A DNA stretch of 64,000 nucleotides from Bacteroidales bacterium SW299 (GCA_019550975.1 SDWH01000018.1:1-64000), one strand, 5' to 3'. Counted from the first letter of the stretch, positions 9,536 to 19,232 are shown. Notes: generated by a model not told the origin, from the sequence alone. Program-made: numbers and translations.

Positions 9536-10294
9536 TCAGATATTGACAGTCACTTCTACGGGGCAGTGGTCAGAGCCAAAGATTTCGGTATGAATCTTGG
9601 CTCCTTCCAGCTTGTCGGCCAGTCGTGCAGAAGCCAGAAAGTAGTCGATGCGCCACCCTGCATTCTTTTCGCGTGCCTTGAACCGGTACGACCACCATGA
9701 ATAGATGCCGGTCTGTTCGGGATAGAAATGACGGAATGTATCAATGAATCCGGCGTCGAGCAATGTCTGGAACTTTTCGCGCTCCTGGTCCGTAAATCCG
9801 GCGTTCATACGGTTTGTTTTCGGGTTTTTCAGGTCTATTTCCTTGTGCGCCACATTCAGGTCCCCGCATACAAGCACAGGCTTCTGTTCATCAAGCCGTT
9901 TCAGATAAGCCCTGAACTCGTCTTCCCAGGTCATGCGGTAGTCCAGGCGTTTCAGTCCGTCCTGCGAGTTGGGAGTATATACGGTGACAAGGAAAAAGTC
10001 TTCCATTTCAAGTGTGATGACACGCCCTTCGCGGTCATGTTCGTCGATGCCCAGTCCATAAGTTACGCTTAACGGGCTTTTCCGGGTGAAAATTGCAGTG
10101 CCCGAATATCCCTTTTTCTCGGCATAGTTCCAGTATGAGGCATATCCTTCAAATTCCAGATCCAGTTGTCCTGCCTGCATTTTGGTTTCCTGCAGGCAGA
10201 AAAAGTCAGCGTCGAGCTGTTTGAACGCTTCACGGAATCCTTTGTCGCAGCAGGCGCGAAGTCCGTTTACATTCCAAGATATCAGTTTAATCAT
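9536..10294 (-). CDS. xth: Exodeoxyribonuclease III
   Basis: AP endonuclease/3'-5' exonuclease of base-excision repair, 252 residues. The start is [14 protein letters not shown] at 10294; the upstream in-frame ATG at 10336 adds 14 residues unlike the family. Motifs are [15 protein letters not shown] (metal Glu), [11 protein letters not shown] (Asn/Asp) and the final GSDHCPVEV (Asp-His). It follows the barrel gene by about 80 bp containing only a weak hairpin. Confidence 0.95.
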   Translation of the reverse strand: MIKLISWNVNGLRACCDKGFREAFKQLDADFFCLQETKMQAGQLDLEFEGYASYWNYAEKKGYSGTAIFTRKSPLSVTYGLGIDEHDREGRVITLEMEDFFLVTVYTPNSQDGLKRLDYRMTWEDEFRAYLKRLDEQKPVLVCGDLNVAHKEIDLKNPKTNRMNAGFTDQEREKFQTLLDAGFIDTFRHFYPEQTGIYSWWSYRFKAREKNAGWRIDYFLASARLADKLEGAKIHTEIFGSDHCPVEVTVNI

Positions 10295-10376
10295 AATGAA
10301 AACTTGTTTTGCTGTAGAATAAATATGAATTGACAAATCCTCTCTTCTTGTGCGGGAGAGGGAAATCCGCTTGCGT

Positions 10377-11087
10377 TTATTTTTTCAGATCGAAAAGGTA
10401 CGTAAGTCTTCCGCCGATGTAAGAATGTCCCGAACGTCCGAAATAATCTTTTTTAGAGTTGTTGTAGAAGTCGCTCAGGCCATAGTAATAGCGTGCTTCA
10501 AGGATGAAGTGCCCGATTCCCGTGCGCACTTCAAGGCCTCCGCCTCCGATAATTCCATAGTCGAACTTCCTGTCGGCCGGCTTGTCATACTGTTCGTTTG
10601 TTCCTTGCGGCCGGTTAGATGGATTCCACGAAGCGCTTTTGATTTCTTTTTCGCTGATGAGAAACCCTATCTGCGGACCCAGATTCAGGACAAAGCGCAC
10701 GCCGTTTCCCTTGTCTTTTCCGAAGGCCAGGTGAGCGAGCAGGGGAATTTCCACGTAGTTCATGTTGCGGTGGTAGGTATCTTCCGTTCCGTCTTCAATC
10801 ACCTCCTTCCATCCTCTTTGCGAAAAGTTCACTTCGGCCTGTATGCCGCAGATCATCTTGAAGTATTTTTCAGAGATGTAGCGTGCGGTAACGCCGAATT
10901 CCGGGCCGATGAGCTTGCTCTGCTTGATGCTTGGCTGGAAACTGACCGAGCTTACGTTGACGCCTCCATTGATTCCGATAGAAAAGTTGTGTCGTTCGTC
11001 TTGCAGCTGGGCTTTCGCCGGCAGAATCCAAGCACACCCTATTGCTGTGAGAAAGAGCAGGAGTATATGTCTTTTCATTGCAGTCAT
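10377..11087 (-). CDS. PorT-type outer-membrane beta-barrel protein
   Basis: 236 residues with a signal peptide ([16 protein letters not shown], cut after AKA) followed by alternating amphipathic strands and an aromatic C-terminal strand [12 protein letters not shown]. It matches the OMP_b-brl_2/PorT-like family of small eight-stranded barrels. The start overlaps the stop of the upstream LysM gene by four bases (ATGA), which couples the two; a second ATG three codons on is possible. Partner role with the LysM protein is inferred. No specific ligand is evident. Confidence 0.85.
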   Translation of the reverse strand: MTAMKRHILLLFLTAIGCAWILPAKAQLQDERHNFSIGINGGVNVSSVSFQPSIKQSKLIGPEFGVTARYISEKYFKMICGIQAEVNFSQRGWKEVIEDGTEDTYHRNMNYVEIPLLAHLAFGKDKGNGVRFVLNLGPQIGFLISEKEIKSASWNPSNRPQGTNEQYDKPADRKFDYGIIGGGGLEVRTGIGHFILEARYYYGLSDFYNNSKKDYFGRSGHSYIGGRLTYLFDLKK

Positions 11088-12877
11088 TCAAAATCCAGTT
11101 TAATCAGTTCGAAATCTTTGGTGATGTGTACGAAAAAGACTTTCCGGTTGATGAACCCTCCCCAGTTGTTTACGCGTTCAAACTTGAACCCGGTCTGTAT
11201 GGGGACAACCTTTACTTTGCTCAGGTTATTCTCCAGTCCGTCCCCTTCCTGCGCCAGTCCCTTCAGAAAGAAATAGCCGGTGTCGAATCCCAGCATTCCG
11301 AATTTTGGATAGCTGTTGGCCATGTCTTTGCTGTACCACCTGCGGTAGCTTTGGGTGAAGCGTACAGCCTCGGGGAAGAGGTTGTTGGTGTAGAAAGAAG
11401 AATAGAAGTATGTGTCCAGCTCGTAGAATGATGCCAGATGCTCCTGCGTGTATGTCTGCCATTCGGGATAGCCGAACAAGTGCATGTCAAAGCCGGGATG
11501 TTCGCGGCGGACAAGCGTAAGATGGGGAAGCAGGCGGGTGAGAGCCGAGCTGCGTCCCGACGTAGGGATAAAGATGTTTGTTCGGGTTGTGTCCATTGCC
11601 CCGATAACCTTGTCGGGATCGATTGCGCTGCCGAGCTGGATCTGCTTGAATGTCACCTGGCTGTTCCGAAGTTCGTTTTTCAGCCCGGTGATGAAGTCGG
11701 CCTTTTCCTTGTCGCCGTTTGCCGGATCAAGGAAAATCACGTTGCACCGGCTGAACTGGCGTATGAAATGTTCGTATACTTCCGAATACAGGTATGACTG
11801 GGGCGTGTTGACCTGGTATATCTGCGGTGTGCTGAACACCTGGTCTACTTTGGGCTCGAACGGGATGACCAGCCGGATGTCGTTCTTCTTTGCAAACTCG
11901 GTGGCGACAGGGATGTTTTCGGGGGCTACGGGACCGAAGATGATGTCCATTGTCTTCATCACCGGCTTGTTTAGTATGGAAGTCATCACCTGCTTGCTTC
12001 CCTGCGTGTTGTAGGTGTACAGGTCGAAAGATATTCCCTGGCGTTTCAGGCTGTCTACGGCAAGCAGCAGCCCTTCGTAATACTCGGTCATTCGGGGATT
12101 GCTTTTGTCTGTCCCGTTCTCTTTGACGGTGAACGGAAGCAGGACAGCCGCTTTAACCACATTCATCTTTTGGGCGACCGGCTGGCTTTCTCTGAAAAGT
12201 TCTTCGTTGGTGGGTTCCGGTCCCGCCGCCTGCAGGTTTCCGTTCTTATTCTTTTCCGATTCGGGGTAGGGGATGAACAGGAATGTGCCTCGCCTCAGTT
12301 TCCCGTTTTTGAGGTCGGGATTGAGAGCGATCAGCGCGTCCTGGGTGATTCCGTATTTCTGGCAGATGCTGAAGATGGTTTCCTTGCGTTCCACCTTGTG
12401 CATCTCTTTCCATTCCTGCTCTTCCGCTTTCCGCTGAGGGGCGGTTTCCTTCGCCGTCGGGACCGATGCGCTTTCTTGTGCCGGAATGCATACAACCTGT
12501 CCTGTCCGGAAGTTGCTTGCGCTCAGTCCGGGATTTGCTTCGCAGATGGCTTGCGCCGTCACGTTGTATTTTACGGTAAGCTGGTAGAGAGTTTCTCCCG
12601 ACTGGATGGTATGGAATACCACTTTTCCGGCATTTGAGCCGTTTCCCGACTGCGGAATCTTCAGTGTTTCTCCTGCGCGGATTTGTTTGTCGCTCCCGGG
12701 ATTCAGGCGCACGATATCGTCCACGCTGATGTGATACGTGTTGGCAATCGAGTAAAGACTTTGTCCTTTGGCCACGGTGTGCAGGAAATATCCGTTTCCG
12801 GTTTGGGCTTTTATCGTTCCGCCGATACTTCCTGCTGTGAGAGAAAGCGAAAGGCACAGTATATGTATAAACTTCAT
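11084..12877 (-). CDS. LysM-repeat protein with periplasmic receptor-like domain
   Basis: About 597 residues. A signal peptide (HILCLSLSLTAGSIGG) is followed by three LysM peptidoglycan-binding repeats (about residues 25-70, 85-130 and 155-205), then a domain of type I periplasmic-binding/amino-acid-receptor fold from about residue 225. That domain starts with VVKAAVLLPF and includes DIIFGPVAPENIP and KFGMLGFDTGYFFL. The start chosen is the ATG at 12877; the longer form from 12907 runs into the promoter. By architecture it is peptidoglycan-tethered and may sense or scaffold in the periplasm. Confidence 0.88.
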   Translation of the reverse strand: MKFIHILCLSLSLTAGSIGGTIKAQTGNGYFLHTVAKGQSLYSIANTYHISVDDIVRLNPGSDKQIRAGETLKIPQSGNGSNAGKVVFHTIQSGETLYQLTVKYNVTAQAICEANPGLSASNFRTGQVVCIPAQESASVPTAKETAPQRKAEEQEWKEMHKVERKETIFSICQKYGITQDALIALNPDLKNGKLRRGTFLFIPYPESEKNKNGNLQAAGPEPTNEELFRESQPVAQKMNVVKAAVLLPFTVKENGTDKSNPRMTEYYEGLLLAVDSLKRQGISFDLYTYNTQGSKQVMTSILNKPVMKTMDIIFGPVAPENIPVATEFAKKNDIRLVIPFEPKVDQVFSTPQIYQVNTPQSYLYSEVYEHFIRQFSRCNVIFLDPANGDKEKADFITGLKNELRNSQVTFKQIQLGSAIDPDKVIGAMDTTRTNIFIPTSGRSSALTRLLPHLTLVRREHPGFDMHLFGYPEWQTYTQEHLASFYELDTYFYSSFYTNNLFPEAVRFTQSYRRWYSKDMANSYPKFGMLGFDTGYFFLKGLAQEGDGLENNLSKVKVVPIQTGFKFERVNNWGGFINRKVFFVHITKDFELIKLDFE

Positions 12878-12904
12878 TTTCAGTTGTAATGGTTTGTCAT
12901 GGGG

Positions 12905-12936
12905 CAAAAGTACAAAAAAGTTCTTTATCTTGACAA
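12905..12936 (-). promoter_or_regulatory. Promoter of the LysM operon
   Basis: Minus-strand -7 element TACTTTTG at 12905-12912 with a TTG (-33) at 12934-12936, a spacing of 21 bp. Both elements fit the Bacteroidetes sigma consensus. Confidence 0.7.
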
Positions 12937-13034
12937 GAAAACCTGATATATCCGGGGAAATAGCATTAAAAAAACGATAAAATCAATCGGGGGAGATGGC
13001 AGCGGACTTGTGCCGCATACGGCCCGGTTTCTAT

Positions 13035-13114
13035 GGTTCAGCAGGTGAACCGTACGGTTCAGCCATGTGGTCCGTATAGTCCAGCACTTGGACCGTACGG
13101 TTCACGCGCTGGAC
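13035..13114. repeat. Four-unit array of 17-bp palindromes on a 21-bp pitch
   Basis: Units GGTTCAgcaggTGAACC (13035-13051), GGTTCAgccatgTGGTCC (13056-13073), aGTCCAgcacTTGGACC (13078-13094) and GGTTCAcgcgcTGGAC (13099-13114) are separated by GTAC, GTAT and GTAC. Unit starts are 21-22 bp apart, that is two helical turns. Each unit is a perfect or near-perfect inverted repeat with a 5-6 bp centre. Confidence 0.8.
13105..13114. repeat. Target-site duplication, left copy
   Basis: CGCGCTGGAC, identical to 13273-13282 and immediately adjoining the left terminal inverted repeat of the MITE. Confidence 0.8.
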
Positions 13115-13272
13115 CAGGGCTGACGCATTACTAAAGTCATTGATATTCAGAGTATCTGATATTTAGAGATATACTAAAGCCAGATAAAAAGGCTGTTTTT
13201 TACCTATAAAATCAGTATATGCTGAATAATAAGTACTTAATAATCAATATTCTTTTTAATGCGTCAGCCCTG
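13115..13272. mobile_element. 158-bp MITE with 16-bp terminal inverted repeats
   Basis: CAGGGCTGACGCATTA at 13115-13130 is the perfect reverse complement of 13257-13272. The element is flanked by 10-bp direct repeats CGCGCTGGAC, which are target-site duplications. The interior is AT-rich and non-coding with sub-terminal inverted repeats (ATTGATATTCAG near the left end, CTGAATAAT and AATCAAT near the right). CAGGG ends with an 8-10 bp duplication suggest ISAs1-like transposition, which is inference. No transposase is in the window. Confidence 0.85.
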
Positions 13273-13282
13273 CGCGCTGGAC
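13273..13282. repeat. Target-site duplication, right copy
   Basis: CGCGCTGGAC, the second copy of the 10-bp repeat flanking the MITE. Removing one copy and the element restores a continuous fourth palindromic unit. Confidence 0.8.
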
Positions 13283-13401
13283 TGTAAAATATGTGCTGGC
13301 ATTTGGCGGAAAATTCCGGAGAGGAGAAGAAAACGGACAAAAGCAAATGCGGAACGATAAAAAACACCGGACTTTTTGATACGGGTGCTCTGAAATATCT
13401 C

Positions 13402-13409
13402 TATCTTTG
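13402..13409 (+). promoter_or_regulatory. uvrA promoter, -7 element
   Basis: TATCTTTG, exact consensus, 27 bp before the ATG at 13437. The TTG within it (13407) cannot be the start codon of uvrA. Confidence 0.7.
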
Positions 13410-13436
13410 CACGGATATAAAAGACAGACTGAGGAT

Positions 13437-16274
13437 ATGATTGAAGGAACGGAAACGATAGACGTGCAAGGGGCACGCGTACATAATCTGAAGAACATTG
13501 ATGTGGCCATACCCCGTAACAGCCTGACGGTTATTACGGGATTGAGCGGAAGCGGCAAGTCGTCGCTGGCTTTCGATACGATTTTCGCGGAAGGGCAGCG
13601 GCGCTATATCGAAACGTTTTCTGCTTATGCGCGGAATTTTCTGGGAGGTATGGAACGTCCGGATGTGGACAAGATTACCGGGCTGAGTCCGGTGATTTCC
13701 ATCGACCAGAAAACAACAAACAAGAACCCCCGTTCTACCGTAGGAACAACCACCGAAATCTATGACTATCTGCGTCTGTTGTTTGCCCGTGCCGGAACGG
13801 CTTATTCATACCTGTCGGGCGAAAAAATGGTGAAATATACCGAAGAGCAGATTCTTGATCTGATACACCGCGACTATAAGGGACGGAAAATCTTCATTCT
13901 GGCTCCGCTGGTCCGTACGCGCAAGGGACACTATAAGGAGCTTTTCGAGCAGGTGCGGAAGAAAGGGTATCTTTACGTGCGTGTGGACGGAGAGGTGAAA
14001 GAAATCGTTCACGGGATGAAGCTCGACCGCTACAAGAACCATGACATCGAAGTGGTGATAGACAAGATGGCGGTGAACGGACAGGATGAAACGCGCCTGA
14101 AGCAGAGCGTGGCAACTGCCATGCAGCAGGGGGACGGACTGCTGATGATTTTGGATGCGCAGACCGAAAGTGTGCGGCACTACAGCAAACGCCTGATGTG
14201 TCCGGTGACGGGGCTTTCGTATCGCGAGCCTGCTCCGCATAACTTTTCGTTCAATTCGCCTCAAGGTGCGTGCCCGCGCTGCAAGGGACTGGGCTATGTG
14301 AATCTGATTGATGTGGACAAGGTGATACCCGACCGTTCGCTTTCGGTGTACGAAGGAGCCGTCGCGCCTTTGGGAAAGTACAAGAATACGATGATTTTCT
14401 GGCAGATCGAGGCTCTGCTGGAGCGTTATGAGGCTACGCTGAAGACTCCTGTGAGCGAGTTGCCTGAGGATGTCGTCAATGAAATACTGTATGGCTGTGA
14501 TGAGCGTCTGAAAATCAAAAGTTCGCTTGTCCATACCACTTCCGACTATTTTGTCCTTTACGAAGGAATCGTGAAGTATATCCAGATGATGCAGGACAAG
14601 GATGCTTCGGCTACCGAGCAGAAATGGGCCGACCAGTTTGCCAAGACGGCTGTATGTCCGGAATGCCGCGGGGCGCGTCTGAATAAGGAAGCGCTTCATT
14701 TCCGCATCCATGACAAGAATATTTATGAGCTGGCTTCGATGGATGTCAGCGACCTTTATGAATGGGTTTGCCATGTCGGAGAATTTCTCGACAGCAAGCA
14801 GCGGATCATCGCTTCCGAGATTCTGAAGGAGATACGCACGCGCTTGAAATTCTTGCTTGACGTGGGGCTGGACTACCTGTCGCTCAACCGCTCTTCCGTC
14901 AGCCTTTCGGGAGGAGAGAGCCAGCGCATCCGCCTTGCCACGCAGATCGGATCGCAGCTCGTGAATGTGCTGTATATCCTCGACGAACCGAGCATCGGTC
15001 TGCACCAGCGCGACAATATCCGTCTTATCAATTCGCTGAAGGAGCTTCGCGACCTGGGAAATACGGTTATTGTCGTAGAGCATGACAAGGACATGATGCT
15101 GGCGGCCGACTATGTGGTGGACATGGGCCCGAAAGCCGGACGTCTGGGAGGTGAAGTGGTGTTTGCCGGAACGCCCCGGGAGATGCTGGAGAAGGACACG
15201 CTGACTTCGCAATACTTGAACGGGAAGATGAAGATTGAGGTTCCCGCCCAGCGGCGGAAAGGCAACGGCAAGTCCGTTTGGCTGAGAGGGGCGAAAGGCA
15301 ATAACCTGAAAGGTGTGGACGTGGAGTTTCCTCTGGGAAAGCTGGTCTGCGTGACCGGAGTGTCGGGAAGCGGAAAGTCTACGCTGGTCAACGATACGTT
15401 GCAGCCCATTTTGTCGCAGCATTTTTACCGCTCGTTGCAGGATCCCTTGCCGTATGATGCCGTCGAGGGGCTGGAATATGTTGACAAGGTGGTTAATGTC
15501 GACCAGTCGCCGCTGGGGCGTACCCCCCGTTCGAATCCGGCTACGTACACCGGCGTGTTTTCTGACATCCGCAACTTGTTTGTCGGTCTGCCCGAAGCTA
15601 AAATCCGCGGTTATAAGGCGGGACGCTTTTCTTTCAATGTATCGGGAGGCCGGTGTGAGGCTTGTGGCGGAAACGGGTACAAGACGATCGAGATGAACTT
15701 TCTTCCCGACGTGTTTGTGCCTTGTGAAGTATGCCATGGCAAGCGGTATAACCGCGAAACGCTGGAAGTGCGTTACAAAGGAAAGTCAATCGCCGATGTG
15801 CTTGACATGACCATCAACCGCGCCGTTGAGTTCTTCGAAAACGTTCCTCAGATACTCAATAAGATAAAGGTGCTTCAGGAAGTTGGGCTGGGCTACATCA
15901 GGCTGGGGCAGCCTTCCACTACATTGTCGGGAGGAGAGAGCCAGCGCGTGAAACTGGCCACAGAGCTTTCAAAGCGTGATACGGGAAAAACGGTGTATAT
16001 TCTTGACGAACCTACAACCGGACTGCACTTCGAGGATATCCGTGTGCTGATGAGCGTGCTTGACCGTCTGGTCGACAAGGGCAATACGGTGATTGTCATA
16101 GAGCATAACCTGGATGTCATCAAAATGGCAGACTATGTTATCGATATGGGTCCGGAAGGCGGAAAAGGCGGAGGACAGCTGCTTGTTTGCGGCACTCCGG
16201 AAGAAGTGGCCGCATCGGGGAAGGGATATACTTCCCAGTTCCTGAAGGAAGAACTCGAATGGTCAAAGAAATAA
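13437..16274 (+). CDS. uvrA: Excinuclease ABC subunit A
   Basis: Damage-recognition ATPase of nucleotide excision repair, about 945 residues, full length. It has two ABC ATPase modules: Walker [10 protein letters not shown] near residue 35 and GVSGSGKST near residue 640, each with an LSGGESQR signature (about 490 and 830). Zinc-binding cysteine pairs are seen in CPRCKGLGY and in CEACGGNGY with CEVC. The start is the ATG at 13437 giving [21 protein letters not shown]. It heads an operon with ybaK, a DnaJ-domain gene and a GNAT/nitrilase gene. Many Bacteroidetes carry more than one uvrA, so this may not be the only copy. Confidence 0.97.
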   Translation: MIEGTETIDVQGARVHNLKNIDVAIPRNSLTVITGLSGSGKSSLAFDTIFAEGQRRYIETFSAYARNFLGGMERPDVDKITGLSPVISIDQKTTNKNPRSTVGTTTEIYDYLRLLFARAGTAYSYLSGEKMVKYTEEQILDLIHRDYKGRKIFILAPLVRTRKGHYKELFEQVRKKGYLYVRVDGEVKEIVHGMKLDRYKNHDIEVVIDKMAVNGQDETRLKQSVATAMQQGDGLLMILDAQTESVRHYSKRLMCPVTGLSYREPAPHNFSFNSPQGACPRCKGLGYVNLIDVDKVIPDRSLSVYEGAVAPLGKYKNTMIFWQIEALLERYEATLKTPVSELPEDVVNEILYGCDERLKIKSSLVHTTSDYFVLYEGIVKYIQMMQDKDASATEQKWADQFAKTAVCPECRGARLNKEALHFRIHDKNIYELASMDVSDLYEWVCHVGEFLDSKQRIIASEILKEIRTRLKFLLDVGLDYLSLNRSSVSLSGGESQRIRLATQIGSQLVNVLYILDEPSIGLHQRDNIRLINSLKELRDLGNTVIVVEHDKDMMLAADYVVDMGPKAGRLGGEVVFAGTPREMLEKDTLTSQYLNGKMKIEVPAQRRKGNGKSVWLRGAKGNNLKGVDVEFPLGKLVCVTGVSGSGKSTLVNDTLQPILSQHFYRSLQDPLPYDAVEGLEYVDKVVNVDQSPLGRTPRSNPATYTGVFSDIRNLFVGLPEAKIRGYKAGRFSFNVSGGRCEACGGNGYKTIEMNFLPDVFVPCEVCHGKRYNRETLEVRYKGKSIADVLDMTINRAVEFFENVPQILNKIKVLQEVGLGYIRLGQPSTTLSGGESQRVKLATELSKRDTGKTVYILDEPTTGLHFEDIRVLMSVLDRLVDKGNTVIVIEHNLDVIKMADYVIDMGPEGGKGGGQLLVCGTPEEVAASGKGYTSQFLKEELEWSKK

Positions 16275-16288
16275 AAAACAGAAGAACG

Positions 16289-16780
16289 ATGTCAAAAGAA
16301 AAGATTGCAAAGACAAATGCTGCCCGGTTGCTGGACAGGGACAAAATAAAGTATGAGCTGGTGCCGTATGAAGTGGACGAAAATGATTTGAGCTGCATCC
16401 ACGTGGCAGCCACGCTGGGGGAAAACATCGAACAGGTGTTCAAGACGTTGGTGCTTCATGGCGACAAGTCTGGCTATTTCGTTTGTGTAATTCCCGGAGA
16501 GCATGAAATTGATTTGAAGCTGGCGGCCAAAGTGTCCGGCAATAAGAAATGTGATCTGATTCCGGTGAAAGAGCTGCTGCCGCTTACGGGATACATTCGC
16601 GGAGGCTGTTCTCCCATCGGCATGAAGAAGCATTTCCCTACTTATATTCATCATACGTGCAACGACTATCCTTATATATATGTAAGTGCAGGCATACGCG
16701 GGCTGCAGGTGAAGCTGGCTCCGGCCGATTTGGTCAAGGTGAGCCAGGCTCAGGTATGCACGCTGTTTGGAGTGGAATGA
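16289..16780 (+). CDS. ybaK: Cys-tRNA(Pro)/Cys-tRNA(Cys) deacylase YbaK
   Basis: Trans-editing factor of the YbaK/EbsC family that hydrolyses mischarged Cys-tRNA(Pro). 163 residues from MSKEKIAKTNAARLL, the usual length and N-terminus. Family blocks are KTLVLHGDKSGYFVCVIPG, the lysine-containing AAKVSGNKKC and GYIRGGCSPIGMKKHFPTYI. Longer in-frame starts overlap uvrA and are rejected. It begins 14 bp after uvrA. Confidence 0.93.
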   Translation: MSKEKIAKTNAARLLDRDKIKYELVPYEVDENDLSCIHVAATLGENIEQVFKTLVLHGDKSGYFVCVIPGEHEIDLKLAAKVSGNKKCDLIPVKELLPLTGYIRGGCSPIGMKKHFPTYIHHTCNDYPYIYVSAGIRGLQVKLAPADLVKVSQAQVCTLFGVE

Positions 16781-16804
16781 AACGGATATCTAAATAAACA
16801 GGTT

Positions 16805-17578
16805 ATGAAATACGGAAAATGGATTGGCGGTATCATGGGATTCATGACGATGGGACCGCTTGGGGCTTTGGCCGGATTTGCCATCGGCTCCTTGTTTGAC
16901 AAGGCCGGAGATGCGCAGGCTGCGCAGGACGGTTATTCACAGGATAATGTATACATGGGGCAGCGGAACAGTTTTCTGTTTTCCATGCTTGTCATGTCTT
17001 CATACATTATCCGTGCGGACGGACGTATTATGCATAGCGAAATGGAATATGTGCGCCAGTTCCTCCGCATGAATTTCGGAGAAGCTGCCGTTGACGAAGG
17101 GGAGCGCATCCTGCTGAATCTGTTCGAGCAGCGCAAGCAGATGGAGCGTACAGACCCGTTGGCTTTTAAAAATACCATCCGTGACTGTGGAGCGCAGATC
17201 GCGGCTAATCTTACTTACGAACAAAGACTGCAACTGCTTGACTTCCTGGTTAAAGTCGCTCAGGCGGACGGCAATGTATGCGTGCAGGAAGTAGATGCCC
17301 TGAAGGAAGTGGCCGTGTATATGAGGCTCAATATGCAGGATGTGGACTCGATGCTCAGCCTGGGCGGAAACTCGCTTGACGAAGCCTATAAAGTGTTGGA
17401 GGTATCCCCTTCGGCAACTGACGACGAAGTGCGTTCCGCCTACCGCAAGCTGGTGCTGAAGCATCATCCGGACAAGGTGGCTGCATTGGGGGACGACATC
17501 CGTAAGGCTGCCGAAGAGAAGATGCAGGCTATCAACGAGGCAAAGGAACGTATTTTCAAGGCAAGGGGAATGAAGTAA
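16805..17578 (+). CDS. TerB/DnaJ-domain co-chaperone (DjlA-like)
   Basis: 257 residues. A glycine-rich hydrophobic N-terminus (GGIMGFMTMGPLGALAGFAIG) could insert in or lie on the membrane. A TerB-like helical domain covers about residues 55-175, and a C-terminal J domain about 193-257 carries the HPD motif in LKHHPDK. This is the layout of DjlA. By family it would stimulate DnaK ATPase at the membrane. It lies between ybaK and the nitrilase gene in the uvrA operon, with short gaps. Confidence 0.9.
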   Translation: MKYGKWIGGIMGFMTMGPLGALAGFAIGSLFDKAGDAQAAQDGYSQDNVYMGQRNSFLFSMLVMSSYIIRADGRIMHSEMEYVRQFLRMNFGEAAVDEGERILLNLFEQRKQMERTDPLAFKNTIRDCGAQIAANLTYEQRLQLLDFLVKVAQADGNVCVQEVDALKEVAVYMRLNMQDVDSMLSLGGNSLDEAYKVLEVSPSATDDEVRSAYRKLVLKHHPDKVAALGDDIRKAAEEKMQAINEAKERIFKARGMK

Positions 17579-17593
17579 TTGTCAGATATACAA

Positions 17594-19144
17594 ATGGAAA
17601 ATAAAATTACGAAAATCAACAAAGTAGAGGTCCGCAACCTTCAGATGGACGACTATGCCCAGCTGGCCCAGTCGTTCACCCGTGTCTATGCGGACAAAGA
17701 CGTGTTCTGGACACGTGAACAGATCCAGAAACTGATCGACATCTTTCCGGAAGGGCAGATTGTGACCGTTGTCGACGGTAAGATCGTTGGCTGTGCGCTG
17801 TCTATCATCGTCGACTACGACATGGTGAAAGGCGATCATACCTATGCGAAAGTGACAGGAAACGAAACCTTCAACACGCATAACCCGAAGGGGAATATCC
17901 TTTACGGCATCGAAGTGTTCATTCATCCCGAGTACCGCGGCCTGCGTCTGGCCCGCCGTATGTATGAATATCGCAAGGAGTTGTGCGAAACGCTGAATCT
18001 GAAGGCAATCATGTTCGGCGGGCGTATCCCCAATTATTACAAGTATGCCGACAAGATGCGTCCGAAAGAATACATCGAGAAAGTACGCTCGCGCGAGATT
18101 TATGATCCGGTGCTGACTTTCCAGCTTTCAAACGATTTTCATGTCCGCCGGGTGATGCGCAACTATTTGCCTAATGATGAAGAGTCAAAGCATTGCGCCA
18201 CGCTGCTTCAGTGGGACAACATCTATTATCAGCCTCCCACAGATTCATACGTGGACAAGAAGACGACGGTGCGTGTCGGACTGGTTCAATGGCAGATGCG
18301 TTCATACCAGACGCTTGACGATGTGTTCGAGCAGGTTGAATTCTTCATTGATGCGGTTTCGGGCTATAAGAGCGATTTCGTGCTTTTCCCCGAATATTTC
18401 AACGCTCCGCTGATGGCCAAGTTCAACAACCTGGGCGAAGCGCAGTCTATACGCGGACTGGCTCAGTACACGGAGGAAGTGCGCGACCGTTTTGTCACGC
18501 TGGCCATCAAGCACAATATCAATATCATTACCGGAAGCATGCCGTATGTGAAGGAGGATAACGGGCTTTATAATGTTGGTTTCCTTTGCCGCCGCGACGG
18601 AACATACGAGATGTACGAGAAGATTCACGTCACTCCCGACGAAGTGAAGAGCTGGGGCCTGAGCGGAGGCAAGCGTGTGCAGACTTTTGATACGGACTGC
18701 GCGAAGATTGGCGTGCTTATCTGTTATGATGTGGAGTTCCCCGAACTTTCTCGTCTGATGGCCGACCAGGGCATGCAGATTCTGTTTGTTCCTTTCCTTA
18801 CCGATACACAGAACGGATATTCGCGTGTGCGTGTCTGCGCTCAGGCCCGCGCCATCGAGAACGAATGCTTTGTCGTGATTGCCGGCAGCGTGGGCAATTT
18901 GCCGCGCGTGCACAACATGGACATCCAATATGCCCAGTCGGGTGTGTTTACACCGTGTGACTTTGCTTTCCCTACCGACGGAAAGCGTGCCGAAGCGACT
19001 CCGAACACGGAAATGATTCTTGTGTCGGATGTTGACCTTGATTTGCTGAGCGAGCTGCATACCTACGGAAGCGTGCGTAATTTGCGCGACCGCCGCAGCG
19101 ACCTTTATGAGCTTAAAATGAAAAAAGCGGCAACGGAGGACTGA
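17594..19144 (+). CDS. GNAT acetyltransferase fused to carbon-nitrogen hydrolase
   Basis: About 516 residues from the ATG at 17594; the frame is open back to a TTG at 17579. Residues ~5-200 form a GNAT domain (VDGKIVGCALSI, GIEVFIHPEYRGLRLARRM). Residues ~225-510 form a nitrilase-superfamily domain with the Glu-Lys-Cys triad in LFPEYFNAP, YEKIHVTPDE and LICYDVEFPE. A nitrilase domain of this type usually cleaves an amide such as an omega-amidic acid or N-carbamoyl compound. The fused acetyltransferase suggests coupled acylation and deamidation, but the substrate is unknown. It is last in the uvrA operon. Confidence 0.92.
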   Translation: MENKITKINKVEVRNLQMDDYAQLAQSFTRVYADKDVFWTREQIQKLIDIFPEGQIVTVVDGKIVGCALSIIVDYDMVKGDHTYAKVTGNETFNTHNPKGNILYGIEVFIHPEYRGLRLARRMYEYRKELCETLNLKAIMFGGRIPNYYKYADKMRPKEYIEKVRSREIYDPVLTFQLSNDFHVRRVMRNYLPNDEESKHCATLLQWDNIYYQPPTDSYVDKKTTVRVGLVQWQMRSYQTLDDVFEQVEFFIDAVSGYKSDFVLFPEYFNAPLMAKFNNLGEAQSIRGLAQYTEEVRDRFVTLAIKHNINIITGSMPYVKEDNGLYNVGFLCRRDGTYEMYEKIHVTPDEVKSWGLSGGKRVQTFDTDCAKIGVLICYDVEFPELSRLMADQGMQILFVPFLTDTQNGYSRVRVCAQARAIENECFVVIAGSVGNLPRVHNMDIQYAQSGVFTPCDFAFPTDGKRAEATPNTEMILVSDVDLDLLSELHTYGSVRNLRDRRSDLYELKMKKAATED

Positions 19145-19172
19145 CATTGCCGGACTGCTTCGAACGAAGATA

Positions 19173-19226
19173 AAAGGCGCAGAGCATAAGCGGCGTTTGA
19201 TGATGCCGGCGATGCTCTGCGCCTTT
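19173..19226. terminator. Bidirectional terminator
   Basis: A 15-bp perfect stem AAAGGCGCAGAGCAT / ATGCTCTGCGCCTTT with a 24-nt loop between two convergent genes. Confidence 0.8.
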
Positions 19227-19232
19227 GCTGTT

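Larger units (their letters stand above)
12937..13401. other. Intergenic region between the LysM operon and uvrA
   Basis: About 460 bp without a gene. It contains the palindromic array (13035-13114), the MITE (13115-13272) and then the uvrA promoter. Short open frames here are explained by these elements. Confidence 0.7.

Noticed and set aside
10339-10361. Terminator between the barrel gene and exonuclease III
   Set aside because: Only a 6-bp CCTCTC/GAGAGG stem without a T-run; too weak to call.
13806-15737. A 643-codon minus-strand frame antisense to uvrA
   Set aside because: Shadow of uvrA; the same applies to the long antisense frames over rarA, ybaK, the nitrilase fusion, ileS, pfp and rlmN.
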